Assembly: GCF_027889715.1 (NCBI RefSeq)
Contig: NZ_JAPJZH010000002.1
Span: 1-64,000, forward strand
Length of the DNA: 64,000 bases
Direction: 5' to 3'
Origin: Allohoeflea poritis
Lineage (GTDB): Bacteria > Pseudomonadota > Alphaproteobacteria > Rhizobiales > Rhizobiaceae
Positions 9,847-18,831 of this stretch are shown piece after piece. Numbering within the stretch: position 1 is the stretch's first letter; each line of letters starts with the position of its first letter. A program made the position numbers and the translations under genes. The notes under the pieces were generated by a model. That model was not told the origin of the DNA, searched no databases, and saw nothing but the letters and a program-made list of their open reading frames with translations.

Positions 9847-10650
9847 TCAGCCGCCTTCAGCGTCCCGCATCATCGCCATGCGCCGCTTCAGGACAAAATA
9901 TCCGGCCAGCCACACCATCGACGCGAGCAGCGAGACGACAAAGCCGAGCGGCACACCGAGCGGAACGAAGACAGCCCATGCGCAAAGGACGAACACGACA
10001 AGGCTGGGAAGACCGTAAGGAAACGACTTGATCACCGTATAGGCATCCTCCGGCGAATAGCTGAACTGCAATATGATCAGCAGGGGAAAGAGCATGATCG
10101 GGAAGCCCGCCAGCAACCCTGACCACCTCGGCCCGATCGCTGCCGCGACACCGGTCACAGCGACAACCACGCCAACGGCAACACCGGCGCGGGCAGCCAC
10201 CACCAACCATGTCATTTTGACCCTGCTGCCGATAACAGTGTTTTCATGACCGCGCATGGCAAGGATCGACAACCCTGCCACGATCGCGACCAGAAGCGTG
10301 GCGGTCCACACATTCAGCGGCAATTGCGTAATCGCGACCGCGGCAATCAGATAGGCAAGCAAACCACCGCCAATGGCGGACGCAAACCGGTGCCTGTGAA
10401 CGCGGCTGGAAACAAGCCAATAGCCGAGATTGAAACACAGTGTCGCCGCGAAACCGCCAATCGTGTACGCCGCCGCATCAGCAATGAACATCGGTCCTTG
10501 CTCGATACCGATGAAGAAAAAGACAATGGCGACACCCAGCGGAAGCCCGGCGAGTGTGCCGGCCAGCGCCGGCCCGGCGCGCTCGGCAATGCCGGACAAG
10601 CCGAGCACGATGACGATGGTTGAAACGATCTTTGCGGCAAGGAGCGACAT
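9847..10650 (-). CDS. multi-pass membrane protein with an internal duplication
   Basis: 267 residues, almost entirely hydrophobic (about 8-10 TM segments). The two halves resemble each other: ERAGPALAGTLAGLPLG near residue 24 and AIGPRWSGLLAGFPIML near residue 160, each followed by a TM, a short polar SPEDAY/IADAAAY-like segment and more TMs. This points to an ancient tandem duplication, as in many transporters. I do not recognise a named family and propose no substrate. It lies 33 bases downstream of the gamma-glutamylcyclotransferase-like gene on the same strand, so they may be cotranscribed. Start ATG 10650 is preceded by a G-rich leader. Confidence 0.7.
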   Translation of the reverse strand: MSLLAAKIVSTIVIVLGLSGIAERAGPALAGTLAGLPLGVAIVFFFIGIEQGPMFIADAAAYTIGGFAATLCFNLGYWLVSSRVHRHRFASAIGGGLLAYLIAAVAITQLPLNVWTATLLVAIVAGLSILAMRGHENTVIGSRVKMTWLVVAARAGVAVGVVVAVTGVAAAIGPRWSGLLAGFPIMLFPLLIILQFSYSPEDAYTVIKSFPYGLPSLVVFVLCAWAVFVPLGVPLGFVVSLLASMVWLAGYFVLKRRMAMMRDAEGG

Positions 10651-10683
10651 TGCAGGCGTCAGCTACCGTTCCGGCGTTTGCGG

Positions 10684-11316
10684 TCAAACAAAGCGGGTAC
10701 CGCGCTCTTCCAGGACCGTGTCGATAAAATGCCGCTCGTGCTCAAGCAAATCGACCGCGCGCGGATAAACCGGATCGTGCCTGTCGGCATGCACCGAACG
10801 CTCGAACCCGTCGGTGGAATCGAGGAAGGAATGGACGCCGTTTCGCCCGAATTCCCGCAGGAAACCCTGTAGCACGGCGTCAAGATAGGATTGCAGGATC
10901 GGATGGTGCGGATCGTGATCGGCCGTGTTGGTGCGCGCTTCGTAGACGTACACCGGACAGCCCGGCAGCCCGCCGTCAAGCAGTTCTATCGCTTCCGACG
11001 GAACCTCGATCCGGTCATAGGTGGCTTCCCGCTCGTCCACTGCCGGCAGGTTTTCAATTCGATCGAAGACCAGCAGCCCCTCGATCATGCTGTCTTCGAC
11101 CCGCCGCGCGCTGAGCAGCGATGTGCGGCGTTTGGACCGGATCGGATCGCCCTTCATGCGCGGCCGCCAGCAGCGCCGCCAGCCGGTCAGCCGCACGCGC
11201 TGCGCCGATACGTAGTCCGTCAGCAGCGTCGTCCTGTTGACCAGGGAGCCGTAACCGATATAGCCGACAAGCGCGTCGCTGTCGGATCGACCCTCCGGTT
11301 CATCTTCTGGGGGCAT
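10684..11316 (-). CDS. gamma-glutamylcyclotransferase-like (AIG2/GGCT fold) protein
   Basis: 210 residues. The N-terminal YIGYGSLVNRTTL carries the YGSL signature of the GGCT/AIG2 fold, where this loop binds the gamma-glutamyl moiety. ERSVHADRH and the preceding VYVYEA are also fold-like. The family includes enzymes that release 5-oxoproline from gamma-glutamyl peptides or glutathione, but many bacterial members are uncharacterised. The C-terminal part is longer than in minimal GGCT proteins and contains a predicted helical segment (LQSYLDAVLQGFLREFG). An AGGTG lies before ATG 11316. Confidence 0.72.
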   Translation of the reverse strand: MPPEDEPEGRSDSDALVGYIGYGSLVNRTTLLTDYVSAQRVRLTGWRRCWRPRMKGDPIRSKRRTSLLSARRVEDSMIEGLLVFDRIENLPAVDEREATYDRIEVPSEAIELLDGGLPGCPVYVYEARTNTADHDPHHPILQSYLDAVLQGFLREFGRNGVHSFLDSTDGFERSVHADRHDPVYPRAVDLLEHERHFIDTVLEERGTRFV

Positions 11317-11388
11317 TTTTCACCTGCTTATCGTATCCCTGCACTGGCTATATCGCGCCCGATGGATTCTTCAAGCAGCAATTAGCTA

Positions 11389-11418
11389 TTGACTTTGACG
11401 TAAACGTAAATGGTACCG
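11389..11418 (+). promoter_or_regulatory. candidate MerR-type (LiuR-like) operator before the alpha/beta hydrolase gene
   Basis: TTGACGT-AA-ACGTAAA at 11395-11410 is an inverted repeat of TTkACGT half-sites. It overlaps a possible -35 TTGACT (11389-11394); the matching -10 is poor. Such TTnACGTnnACGTnAA sites resemble those of LiuR-type MerR regulators of fatty-acid and branched-chain degradation genes. It lies about 56 bases before ATG 11466 and in the gap shared with the divergent GGCT-like gene. Assignment rests on the motif alone. Confidence 0.4.
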
Positions 11419-11465
11419 TTGCCGAACATGGACCTTCAGTTGCACGAATCCAGCGGATTCAGATT

Positions 11466-12428
11466 ATGAATATCAACGCACAAACATCTGAAAACAAAGA
11501 GATAACTGCAAAGAACGCGCTGAAACCCCTCATCGCGGACGAGGATATCGAAGCGCGCGATGTCCGTTTCACCGCTTCGGACGGCTACATCCTGACCGGG
11601 ACGCTGTTCACAGCCAAAGCCGGCCAGCCGCACAATAACGGACCGCTGGTGCTGGTCTCTTCTGCAACTGGAGCGCCGAGAGGCTTTTACCGGTCCTTCG
11701 CCAGGGAGCTGGTTGCTCATGGCAGCCGCGGCGTCCTGACATACGACTATCGCGGTCTGCCGGATTCGCCCCGCCCGCAAGGTTTCGAGGGGCGGATCAA
11801 CATGCGCGACTGGGCGCACCGCGACATGCCCGCGGCAATCCGGCGTCTCGATGAGGAGGCGCCCGGCCATGCGATGGTCGGCATCGGTCAGTCATTCGGA
11901 GGACAGGCGCTTGGAATCTGCGGCCGGCCGGAGCGGTTCCAGCGCTACTGCATGGTCGCGACCCTGTCCGGTTACTGGCGCAATACGAGCACCGCCTGGC
12001 AGAACCTTGTCATGATGCATGTCATCGGCCTGCCGATGACAGCGCTGCTCGGCCGGACCGCACGGTGGATGGGCCTTGGCGAGCCGATACCCGCGACCGT
12101 CTTCCGCGACTGGGCACGCTGGTGCTTCCACCATGAATATTTCTTTGACGATCCGACCGTCGGGGCGCGGGAGGGCTATGCGCGCGTGCGCATGCCGATC
12201 CTTTCGCTCGGCATGACGGACGACCCCTGGGGAACGCCGAAAGCGATCCACGCGCTGATGAAACACTACGTCAATGCAGACATCACCGAACGCTGGCTGA
12301 CGCCGGAAAATGCAGGCGGCCAGCCCATAGGCCATCTCGGTTTCTTCCGGTCACGCTTCCGCGACACGCTGTGGCCAAGCACCGTTTCCTGGCTGCTGGA
12401 AGGGCCGGAGCCCCCTACTCGACCCTGA
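11466..12428 (+). CDS. alpha/beta hydrolase family protein
   Basis: 320 residues with the alpha/beta hydrolase core: a strand-turn LVLVSSATGAPRGFYRSFA, TYDYRGLPDS after the second strand, and the nucleophile elbow GQSFGG with Ser at about residue 140. The acidic residue is probably in LSLGMTDDPWG and the catalytic His in PIGHLGFF. This spacing is that of esterase-like proteins often annotated PIRSF037442; no substrate can be assigned. Start ATG at 11466 follows the operator-like site. The 3' end overlaps the convergent gor gene by 14 bases. Confidence 0.85.
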   Translation: MNINAQTSENKEITAKNALKPLIADEDIEARDVRFTASDGYILTGTLFTAKAGQPHNNGPLVLVSSATGAPRGFYRSFARELVAHGSRGVLTYDYRGLPDSPRPQGFEGRINMRDWAHRDMPAAIRRLDEEAPGHAMVGIGQSFGGQALGICGRPERFQRYCMVATLSGYWRNTSTAWQNLVMMHVIGLPMTALLGRTARWMGLGEPIPATVFRDWARWCFHHEYFFDDPTVGAREGYARVRMPILSLGMTDDPWGTPKAIHALMKHYVNADITERWLTPENAGGQPIGHLGFFRSRFRDTLWPSTVSWLLEGPEPPTRP

Positions 12429-13806
12429 CGCCGTCTTTGACCCGATAGGTCGGCTGGTACATGGTCACCAGCTCTTCCGCTGCCGTCGGATGGACAGCCA
12501 TGGTGCGATCGAAATCGTCCTTCGTGCAGCCGGCCTTCAGCGCAATTGCAAGAAGCTGCGCCATCTCGCCCGCATCGGGTCCGAGGATATGCGCCCCGAC
12601 GACCCTGCGGTCGGCTGCATTGACGACCAGCTTGGTGATCATCTTCTCCTGGCGGCCCGACAGCGTATGTTTCATCGGCCGGAAGGCTGCGCTGTAGATC
12701 TCCAGCTCATCGTATTTCCTGGTGGCCGCATCTTCGGACAGTCCGACCGTTCCGATCTCCGGTTGCGAGAACACGGCGGTGGCGACCATCTCGTGGTCGG
12801 CGCGGGTCGGATTGTCCTTGAACAGCGTTTCAACGACGCACATGGCCTCGTGAATGGCGACGGGCGTGAGCTGAATGCGGTCCGTCACATCGCCGACAGC
12901 GAAGATGTTTTCGACATTGGTGCGCATGTAGTCATCGACCACGATCGCACCCTTCTCGTCGGTCGCAACGCCAGCATCTTCAAGCCCGAGGCTTTCCGTA
13001 TTGGGAACACGTCCCAGCGCCATCATGACCTCGTCGACCTTCAGGTTCTTGCCGCCCGATGTGGTCACATCCAGCCGCGCATCCGCCGAGCGCACGACCT
13101 TGGTGATCACCTCGTGGCACAGGATGCGGATTCCCTTTTCCTCCATGGTCCGATGCAGCATGCGCCGCACGTCCATGTCGAAATTCTTCAGGATTTCAGG
13201 CCCCCGGTAGATCAGCGTCGTCTCGACGCCAAGCCCGTGGAAGATGTTGGCGAATTCGACCGCGATATAGCCGCCCCCGGCAATCAGGATCGATTTCGGC
13301 AGGCGCTCAAGATGAAAGGCTTCATTGGAACTGATCGTCAGCTCCTGGCCCTCCAGCGTGTCGACACCATTGACCCGTCCGCCGACCGCGACGAGGATCT
13401 TGTCCGCCGTCACGATCTGGTTGCTGCTGACAATGCGGACCCGGTGCTCGTCAACCAGCTCCGCCCGGCTGTCGAAGATCTCGGCGCCGGCATTGCTCAG
13501 ACCCTTGCGGTAAAGGCCTTCGAGCCGCGCGACTTCCCGATCCTTGTTGGCGATCAGCGTCTGCCAGTCGAAATGACTTTCCCCGACCCGCCAGCCGAAC
13601 CCGGCCGCATCCTCGAACTCCTCCGAAAAATGCGAAGCGTAGACAAACAGCTTCTTGGGAACGCAACCGCGAATGACACAGGTCCCGCCGTAGCGGAATT
13701 CCTCGGCGATCCCGACACGTTTGCCCAGGTTCGCGGCAAGGCGCGCCGCACGCACGCCTCCGGAACCGCCGCCGATTACAAAAAAATCATAGTCGAAATC
13801 AGTCAT
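12415..13806 (-). CDS. gor: glutathione-disulfide reductase
   Basis: NADPH-dependent flavoenzyme that keeps glutathione reduced in the cytoplasm. 463 residues. FAD-binding GGGSGG lies at residues 12-17, the redox disulfide is GGTCVIRGCVP (Cys43, Cys48), the NAD(P)H Rossmann motif is AGGGYIAVEFA near 170, and the C-terminal dimer interface carries HPTAAEE with the catalytic His-Glu pair. The start MTDFDYDFFV at 13806 is the family start. It ends tail-to-tail with the hydrolase gene and has its own start separated by 133 bases from the rpiA-DUF2059 unit upstream. Confidence 0.95.
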   Translation of the reverse strand: MTDFDYDFFVIGGGSGGVRAARLAANLGKRVGIAEEFRYGGTCVIRGCVPKKLFVYASHFSEEFEDAAGFGWRVGESHFDWQTLIANKDREVARLEGLYRKGLSNAGAEIFDSRAELVDEHRVRIVSSNQIVTADKILVAVGGRVNGVDTLEGQELTISSNEAFHLERLPKSILIAGGGYIAVEFANIFHGLGVETTLIYRGPEILKNFDMDVRRMLHRTMEEKGIRILCHEVITKVVRSADARLDVTTSGGKNLKVDEVMMALGRVPNTESLGLEDAGVATDEKGAIVVDDYMRTNVENIFAVGDVTDRIQLTPVAIHEAMCVVETLFKDNPTRADHEMVATAVFSQPEIGTVGLSEDAATRKYDELEIYSAAFRPMKHTLSGRQEKMITKLVVNAADRRVVGAHILGPDAGEMAQLLAIALKAGCTKDDFDRTMAVHPTAAEELVTMYQPTYRVKDGVRVE

Positions 13807-13886
13807 TGTATGGCTCTTGAACTGGTGCTGGAGTGACCGGGCCGCTGCCCGTCTCAATTGGGAAAAGAGAAGTTAGGCACCGCATA

Positions 13887-13917
13887 TCAAAAGAAAAGCC
13901 CGGTTGAAACCGGGCTT
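13887..13917 (-). terminator. Rho-independent terminator after rpiA-DUF2059
   Basis: A 9-bp stem (AAGCCCGGT at 13896-13904 and ACCGGGCTT at 13909-13917) with a 4-base loop is followed on the minus strand by a T-rich tail (TTTTCTTTTG). It starts about 22 bases past the DUF2059 stop at 13940. Confidence 0.85.
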
Positions 13918-13939
13918 GCTCAACAATCCGTGAGGCCGA

Positions 13940-14488
13940 CTACTGTGTGTCGGTCGAAGAATCTTCCGTGGGTGTTTCCCCGACACGCGCCCTCAGCGCC
14001 TCGTCTGTCGCGGTCGCCAGATCGCGCGAGATTCCGTTTGACCACACTTCGGCGGCCTGCAGAAGCTGGCGCGTCGCGATCGGTCCGAGCTCGAGAAGCT
14101 TCTTGCCCGATTCGCTTGCGTAAAAGGCCTGGATATCCTTCAGTTCCTGCTCGGAAAAATTCCGTGCGTAGATCAGGGCGGCCTCCCGTTCGAGGTCCGC
14201 GCGCCGTCCGGCCATTTCAATCGCCGTCTCGTCAACGGTCACGGAAATGACCTCCTGCAAATTCGGCGCGGTCTGGATCAGGGAGGTTTTCAGGTTCTGG
14301 GCGGCGTTCGGCAATATCGCGTCGAACTGGTCGGTCGCATTGATTGCGTTGAGTGCCCCACGGGCGGCTGCGAGGTGTTCTTCAGACGGTTCCTGAGCCT
14401 GTGCTGAGGCTCCAAGGCCGACTGCCGCTACGATCGCGGCCGCAACGCCATAACGGCGAATGCTCAAGGCCATGCTCATCTGTTTCAT
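13940..14488 (-). CDS. DUF2059 domain-containing secreted protein
   Basis: 182 residues. An N-terminal signal peptide ([11 protein letters not shown], cleavage near residue 32) is followed by a helical domain with the DUF2059 pattern: [28 protein letters not shown] in the middle. The family is found in the periplasm of many Gram-negatives and has no proven function. The start MKQMSMALS at 14488 has GGAGAT just upstream and overlaps the rpiA stop by the 4 bases ATGA, so translation is probably coupled to rpiA. Confidence 0.87.
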   Translation of the reverse strand: MKQMSMALSIRRYGVAAAIVAAVGLGASAQAQEPSEEHLAAARGALNAINATDQFDAILPNAAQNLKTSLIQTAPNLQEVISVTVDETAIEMAGRRADLEREAALIYARNFSEQELKDIQAFYASESGKKLLELGPIATRQLLQAAEVWSNGISRDLATATDEALRARVGETPTEDSSTDTQ

Positions 14489-15195
14489 ATCTCCTGATTT
14501 CCTCTGCTTTTCATTATCGACACGCCGTTTGGTCCGGCGATTATTGCTTCGCAAGCGACACTGAGAAAGAGGCCGTGTTCGACGACCCCTGGTATGGAGT
14601 TGAGCGCAGCTGACAGCGCTTCTGCATCTGGAATACGGCCAAAAGATGCATCCAGTATGAAATGACCGCCATCCGTCTCGAAAGGCACGTCCCGGTCCAT
14701 TCTCAGCTCCAGGGCGCCGGTGAGACCGAGCGCCGAGGCCGCCTTCTCGACAGCAATGCGCGTCGCCGCCAGACCGAACGGGCTGACCTCGACGGGCAGC
14801 GCAAACCGGCCCAGGGTCTCGACCACCTTCGATTCATCGGCGATCACGACCATGCGCTCGGACGCGCAGGCGACGATCTTTTCGCGCAGCAACGCGCCGC
14901 CGCCGCCCTTGATAAGGCGAAGTTCGCGGTCCACTTCGTCGGCGCCATCGATGGTCAGATCAAGCTCCGGCAATTCGTCGAGCGAATGTATGGGAACACC
15001 CAGTTCGACACACAATCCGGCTGTCCGTTCCGATGTCGGAACGCCCTTGATTTCGAGGCCCGCCTCAACCTTCTCGGCAAGCAGCCGGACAAACTCCTCG
15101 GCGGTGCTGCCGGTGCCGATGCCAAGCCGCATTCCCGGCCGCACATGCTCCAGTGCGGCGCCGGCGGCCTGGATTTTAAGTTGTCGGGCGTCCAT
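14485..15195 (-). CDS. rpiA: ribose-5-phosphate isomerase A
   Basis: Interconverts ribose 5-phosphate and ribulose 5-phosphate in the non-oxidative pentose phosphate pathway. 236 residues with the RpiA motifs [12 protein letters not shown] near residue 25 (phosphate binding), [11 protein letters not shown] near 80 and [12 protein letters not shown] near 95, which contribute the active-site Asp, Lys and loop. It is the first gene of a two-gene unit with the DUF2059 gene. Confidence 0.96.
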   Translation of the reverse strand: MDARQLKIQAAGAALEHVRPGMRLGIGTGSTAEEFVRLLAEKVEAGLEIKGVPTSERTAGLCVELGVPIHSLDELPELDLTIDGADEVDRELRLIKGGGGALLREKIVACASERMVVIADESKVVETLGRFALPVEVSPFGLAATRIAVEKAASALGLTGALELRMDRDVPFETDGGHFILDASFGRIPDAEALSAALNSIPGVVEHGLFLSVACEAIIAGPNGVSIMKSRGNQEI

Positions 15196-15316
15196 GCGCC
15201 GATAGCTCCTGTATAAGACTTGACGCTGTTACCATGTCGCCGTCGCCAAGCAAAGGCGTATTTGCCGACATGCTTACCGCCCGACCTCAATTTCGGTTTT
15301 GTTGTGTATCAGCGTC

Positions 15317-15344
15317 TTGACAGGCCGGTTACACCGGCTAGGAC
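15317..15344 (+). promoter_or_regulatory. candidate sigma-70 promoter with a palindromic spacer before the HAD phosphatase gene
   Basis: TTGACA at 15317-15322 is a consensus -35. After a 16-base spacer comes TAGGAC, a weak -10, at 15339-15344. The spacer contains GCCGGT-TAC-ACCGGC, a 6-bp inverted repeat, which could be an operator or a chance G+C-rich palindrome. ATG 15379 is 35 bases downstream of the -10. Confidence 0.4.
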
Positions 15345-15378
15345 TGCGCGCGTTCCGCGACAATAGAAGGCCTGCCCA

Positions 15379-16056
15379 ATGCCCTCACCTCTCGTCATGT
15401 TCGACCTCGACGGCACGCTGTTCCACACCGCACCGGATCTGATGGAAAGCCTCAATCACGTCATCGGCGGCATGGGGCTTTCTCCGGTCGAATATGACGA
15501 CATGACGTTCCTCGTCGGCAGCGGTGCGCGCGCCATGATCGCCCGGGCGCTGGAGCTGCGCGAGACGGAAATCGCATCTTCGGAATTCGAAGGGCTATTC
15601 ACGCGGTTCCTGGAACACTACAGCGCGTCGATGCCCGGCACGTCACAACCCTATCCCGGTGTGGTCGAGGCGATGGACCGCCTTGCGGCCGCCGGCTATG
15701 CGCTTGCCGTATGCACCAACAAGACGGAGACCATGGCGCGCAGGCTGCTCAAGCTAACCGGACATCTGCCCCGCTTTGCCGCCGTTACCGGCGGCGATAC
15801 TTTTGCGGTCAGGAAACCGGACGCCGATCATCTGCACGGAACGGTCCGGCTGGCCGACGGCGATCCCGCCCGCTCGATCATGATCGGGGATTCCATCAAC
15901 GACATCAGCGCCGCGCGACGCGCCGGAATCGTGTCCATCGGCGTGCCCTTCGGCTACAGCGAAACGGCAATGACGGAACTCGGTCCTGACCACATCATCA
16001 GCCACTACAAGGAATTGACGCCCGAACTTGTCGGGCGCCTGTTGAATGGCAGTTAG
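15379..16056 (+). CDS. HAD-superfamily phosphatase, phosphoglycolate phosphatase-like
   Basis: 225 residues with all HAD motifs: motif I FDLDGTLF at residues 8-15 (nucleophile Asp and acid/base Asp), motif II Ser/Thr in AVCTNKTE, motif III Lys in VRKPDADHL, and motif IV GDSINDISAARRAG. The cap domain position (after motif I) and sequence fit the Gph group, which removes 2-phosphoglycolate formed during DNA repair or oxygenation by RuBisCO. Substrate assignment within this family is unsafe without tests. It is divergent from rpiA and convergent with the L,D-transpeptidase gene. Confidence 0.87.
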   Translation: MPSPLVMFDLDGTLFHTAPDLMESLNHVIGGMGLSPVEYDDMTFLVGSGARAMIARALELRETEIASSEFEGLFTRFLEHYSASMPGTSQPYPGVVEAMDRLAAAGYALAVCTNKTETMARRLLKLTGHLPRFAAVTGGDTFAVRKPDADHLHGTVRLADGDPARSIMIGDSINDISAARRAGIVSIGVPFGYSETAMTELGPDHIISHYKELTPELVGRLLNGS

Positions 16057-16080
16057 CCAGCGATTACCTGTTGCTGAAGG

Positions 16081-17955
16081 CTAGCTCTGCGCCTGCCTTG
16101 TCTGTGCCGTGCGCTGGATGGCCTTGTCCAGATGAGCGTCGCGGCCATACATGTCCGCGTAATAGCCGACCGAACCGTCTTCGTTTGGCCAGGCCGTGAA
16201 ATACGACACATAGACCGGAATCTTCCCCGGAACCGCTTCCGCCAGGTTGCGCCCCTGAGCGATCTGCTCGGCAATATATTCGCGCGACGTGCCGAGAACG
16301 GCAGCGGCCATGCCACGCGGGTCGTGCAGCCGGATGCAGCCATGGCTGAAAGCGCGCGCATCCCGGTCAAACAGGCTCTTGGCCGGCGTATCGTGCATAT
16401 AGATGGCGTGCTTGTTCGGGAACAGGATTTTCAGCTCGCCAAGCGCGTTCTTGCGGCCGGGCGGCTGGCGCACATCCACCGGCACGGTCGTCGAGCCGAC
16501 GGTGAACCAGTCAATATTGCGCGATGACACACGCCGTCCGCGCCGGTCGGTCAATTCGTAACCGAGGCGGTCGAGATAAGACGGGTCCTGGCGCAGTTTC
16601 GGCAGCATCTCGTTGACGATGATCGAACGCGGCACGCCCCAATAGGGATTGTATTCAATGGTTTCGATCTCATCCTGGAAGAAGCTCGTCTGGTTCGATT
16701 TCTTTCCGACGACCACCCGCATGGAGATCTCGTCCTTGCCGTCCTTGATGAACGTTGCCTTGTAGGCCGGCTGATTGACGAACACATGGCGGGTTCCGAG
16801 ATTGCGCGGCAGCCAGCGCAGCCGTTCCATCGCCAGAACAACCTTGTCGACCTTGTCAGCATTGGAAACGCCGGCAAGCTTGCCGATTGTCATCTTGCCG
16901 ACAATGCCGTCCGCCGCCAGGCTGTTTTCCCGCTGAAAATCGCGGACAAGCTCAACAAGCTCCGGCGTGTAGAGATCGCTCCCGGCGGTCTCGAACTCAA
17001 TGAAGGTGATGCCATGATCCACCAGCAGCGCGTCCGAGCCCCGTTTGCGGATTGCGGCCACGATGTTCTTCAACTCCGGGCTCTTGCGACCGGGCTTCAG
17101 AAAGGTGCCCTCGGCAATTTCGATATGGTCTTCCTCGTCGGCGGCGCGCAATGCCGCCAGCTCGACTGTCAGCGCTTCGAACTGCCGGTTTCCGGGATTT
17201 GATCCCCGCAGATAAACGCCGGCGTCGGATGTTGCGGCCAGGTTGCCGAGCGCAGACGCAAGATCGACATCCTTGCGCTCGAAATCGTGGTAACCGGAAA
17301 GCCGGTTCGGATCGATGCGGCCGCGCGTGGCATCGAGCACGTAACTGAGCGCCTTCGCGCTCATTTCCATTTCAAAGCGGATAAGTTCCTTTCGCCGGGC
17401 TTCAGTATCGGCCTGGTCGAAATCATCGGCCGGAAGCGAAACCTGGTAGTCCGTCGCAGACAGCCCCACCTCATCGGCGGACGCCATCACCTCCAGCGCC
17501 GCCTTTGCCTGCCCGTTGGGCGCCATATCGGTCACCCAGATGAAGGAATGGTTGGCCTTGTAGTGCTCGATCAGCGCGTCGCCGACTTCCTTGAGCACCT
17601 TTACCTTATAGCCTTCGAGGTAACGCAGTGATTCCTCGAAGTCTCCACGCGGCAGTGGCGGAATGATGAAGGGATCGGCGGACGCCACTTCCACTGCCGC
17701 CAGCGGCGACAAGCTGACGGCCTTAATGAGGTCGGGCTTGTAGGTGTAGAAACTCGGCCCCTTGATTCGCGGCGCCGGAGAGGAGGCCCGCGTCGCGCGG
17801 TATCGCTCGATCTGCCGCTTGCGGTGATGGCGGCTGCGGTGTTTCTGACCGAAAATGACTTCGAACAAAGAACTCTGGGCAAAAGCCGGCGGTGCCGTGG
17901 GCGCAACCGCTCCAACTGCAAAGACACATGCCATCGCGACCAAGCTTTTGCGCAT
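16081..17955 (-). CDS. large L,D-transpeptidase, YcbB-like (peptidoglycan-binding plus YkuD domain)
   Basis: Periplasmic enzyme expected to make 3-3 cross-links in peptidoglycan. 624 residues: signal peptide MRKSLVAMACVFAVG..AFA, a scaffold region to about residue 330, a peptidoglycan-binding segment (LVRDFQRENSLAADGIVG), and a YkuD catalytic domain with HDTPAKSLFDRD followed by SHGCIRL, catalytic Cys near 540. This order is that of YcbB (LdtD). The ATG at 17955 has CAGGAG seven bases upstream and begins directly with the signal peptide; an in-frame ATG at 17997 is the longer alternative. Polar-growing Hyphomicrobiales rely heavily on such cross-links. The window holds a second, small L,D-transpeptidase at 28122. 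Confidence 0.92.
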   Translation of the reverse strand: MRKSLVAMACVFAVGAVAPTAPPAFAQSSLFEVIFGQKHRSRHHRKRQIERYRATRASSPAPRIKGPSFYTYKPDLIKAVSLSPLAAVEVASADPFIIPPLPRGDFEESLRYLEGYKVKVLKEVGDALIEHYKANHSFIWVTDMAPNGQAKAALEVMASADEVGLSATDYQVSLPADDFDQADTEARRKELIRFEMEMSAKALSYVLDATRGRIDPNRLSGYHDFERKDVDLASALGNLAATSDAGVYLRGSNPGNRQFEALTVELAALRAADEEDHIEIAEGTFLKPGRKSPELKNIVAAIRKRGSDALLVDHGITFIEFETAGSDLYTPELVELVRDFQRENSLAADGIVGKMTIGKLAGVSNADKVDKVVLAMERLRWLPRNLGTRHVFVNQPAYKATFIKDGKDEISMRVVVGKKSNQTSFFQDEIETIEYNPYWGVPRSIIVNEMLPKLRQDPSYLDRLGYELTDRRGRRVSSRNIDWFTVGSTTVPVDVRQPPGRKNALGELKILFPNKHAIYMHDTPAKSLFDRDARAFSHGCIRLHDPRGMAAAVLGTSREYIAEQIAQGRNLAEAVPGKIPVYVSYFTAWPNEDGSVGYYADMYGRDAHLDKAIQRTAQTRQAQS

Positions 17956-18114
17956 CTTCAAACTCCTGGTTTTCACTCCAGCCCCCTTCATCATCATTCC
18001 CGACGAGTCACGCGCCCCGCAGCGCGGAATTTTTGCAAGAGCTATTGCTACGACCTGTTAAGGCGAGAGTGCAACAGCCCCGCGGCGGAATTTCATAAAA
18101 TACAACAGAATTCC

Positions 18115-18147
18115 TAAAAAATTGATCAATGTTTAAAAAATTGATCA
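18115..18147. repeat. two direct 14-bp A+T-rich repeats
   Basis: TAAAAAATTGATCA occurs at 18115-18128 and again at 18134-18147, a 19-base period. The second copy runs into the stop codon of the aquaporin gene. They lie about 160-190 bases before the L,D-transpeptidase start. Role unknown; they may be a regulator site or part of the aquaporin 3' end. Confidence 0.6.
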
Positions 18148-18831
18148 CTGCTGCATTGATGCATCACTTTGCCGGTTTACAAGCAACCAGTTGCAAAACC
18201 ACAGAGCAATCAGACCCGCCACAAGTTGAGCCGATACAAACGGCAGAACATCCTGTGGCCGTATTCCGGCAAAGCTGTCGGAAAACCCCCGCGCGATCGT
18301 TACGGCGGGGTTGGCGAAGGACGTTGAGGCGGTGAACCAGTAGGCAGCCGTGATGTAGAGCCCGACGGACATCGCAACCGCATTCTCGCGTGCGCGGAGC
18401 GTCGCAAGGATCGTGAACACCAGCCCGAATGTCGCGACGCCTTCCGCAAACCACTGCGCCGGTCCGGTGCGGACCTTTTGGGAAAACTGAAACAATTCAA
18501 GGTCAAACATGATGTGCGCCGCCCACACGCCAACAAGACCGCCGAGGACCTGCGCAAGGATATAGGCGACAGCGTCTCCGCCGCTGATATCGCGCTTCAC
18601 GGCGAATACAAGGGTGACCGCCGGGTTGAAATGGGCCCCCGAGATCGGGCCGAGCATCGTGATGAGCACGACGAGGATCGCGCCGGTCGGAATGGTATTG
18701 CCAAGCAATGCGATCGCGACATTGCCGTCCGCAAGCGCCTCCGCCATGATGCCGGAACCAACGACTGTCGCCAGCAGAAATGCCGTTCCGACGAATTCCG
18801 CCCCCAGGCGCTTACCAAGATTGTCGTACAA
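18145..18831 (-). CDS. MIP family channel (aquaporin / aquaglyceroporin)
   Basis: Six-TM channel protein with both NPA boxes intact: SGAHFNPAVTLVF in the first half and TSFANPAVTIARGF in the second. The arginine after the second NPA is the selectivity-filter Arg. The sequence is closest in style to the rhizobial AqpS group, which can export arsenite, but no ars genes are nearby. The start is uncertain: a TTG at 18831 with GGGGGA upstream yields LYDNLGKRLGAEFVG, matching the family N terminus (228 residues); the frame stays open to an ATG at 18987, and that tail looks non-family. Confidence 0.87.
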   Translation of the reverse strand: MYDNLGKRLGAEFVGTAFLLATVVGSGIMAEALADGNVAIALLGNTIPTGAILVVLITMLGPISGAHFNPAVTLVFAVKRDISGGDAVAYILAQVLGGLVGVWAAHIMFDLELFQFSQKVRTGPAQWFAEGVATFGLVFTILATLRARENAVAMSVGLYITAAYWFTASTSFANPAVTIARGFSDSFAGIRPQDVLPFVSAQLVAGLIALWFCNWLLVNRQSDASMQQ

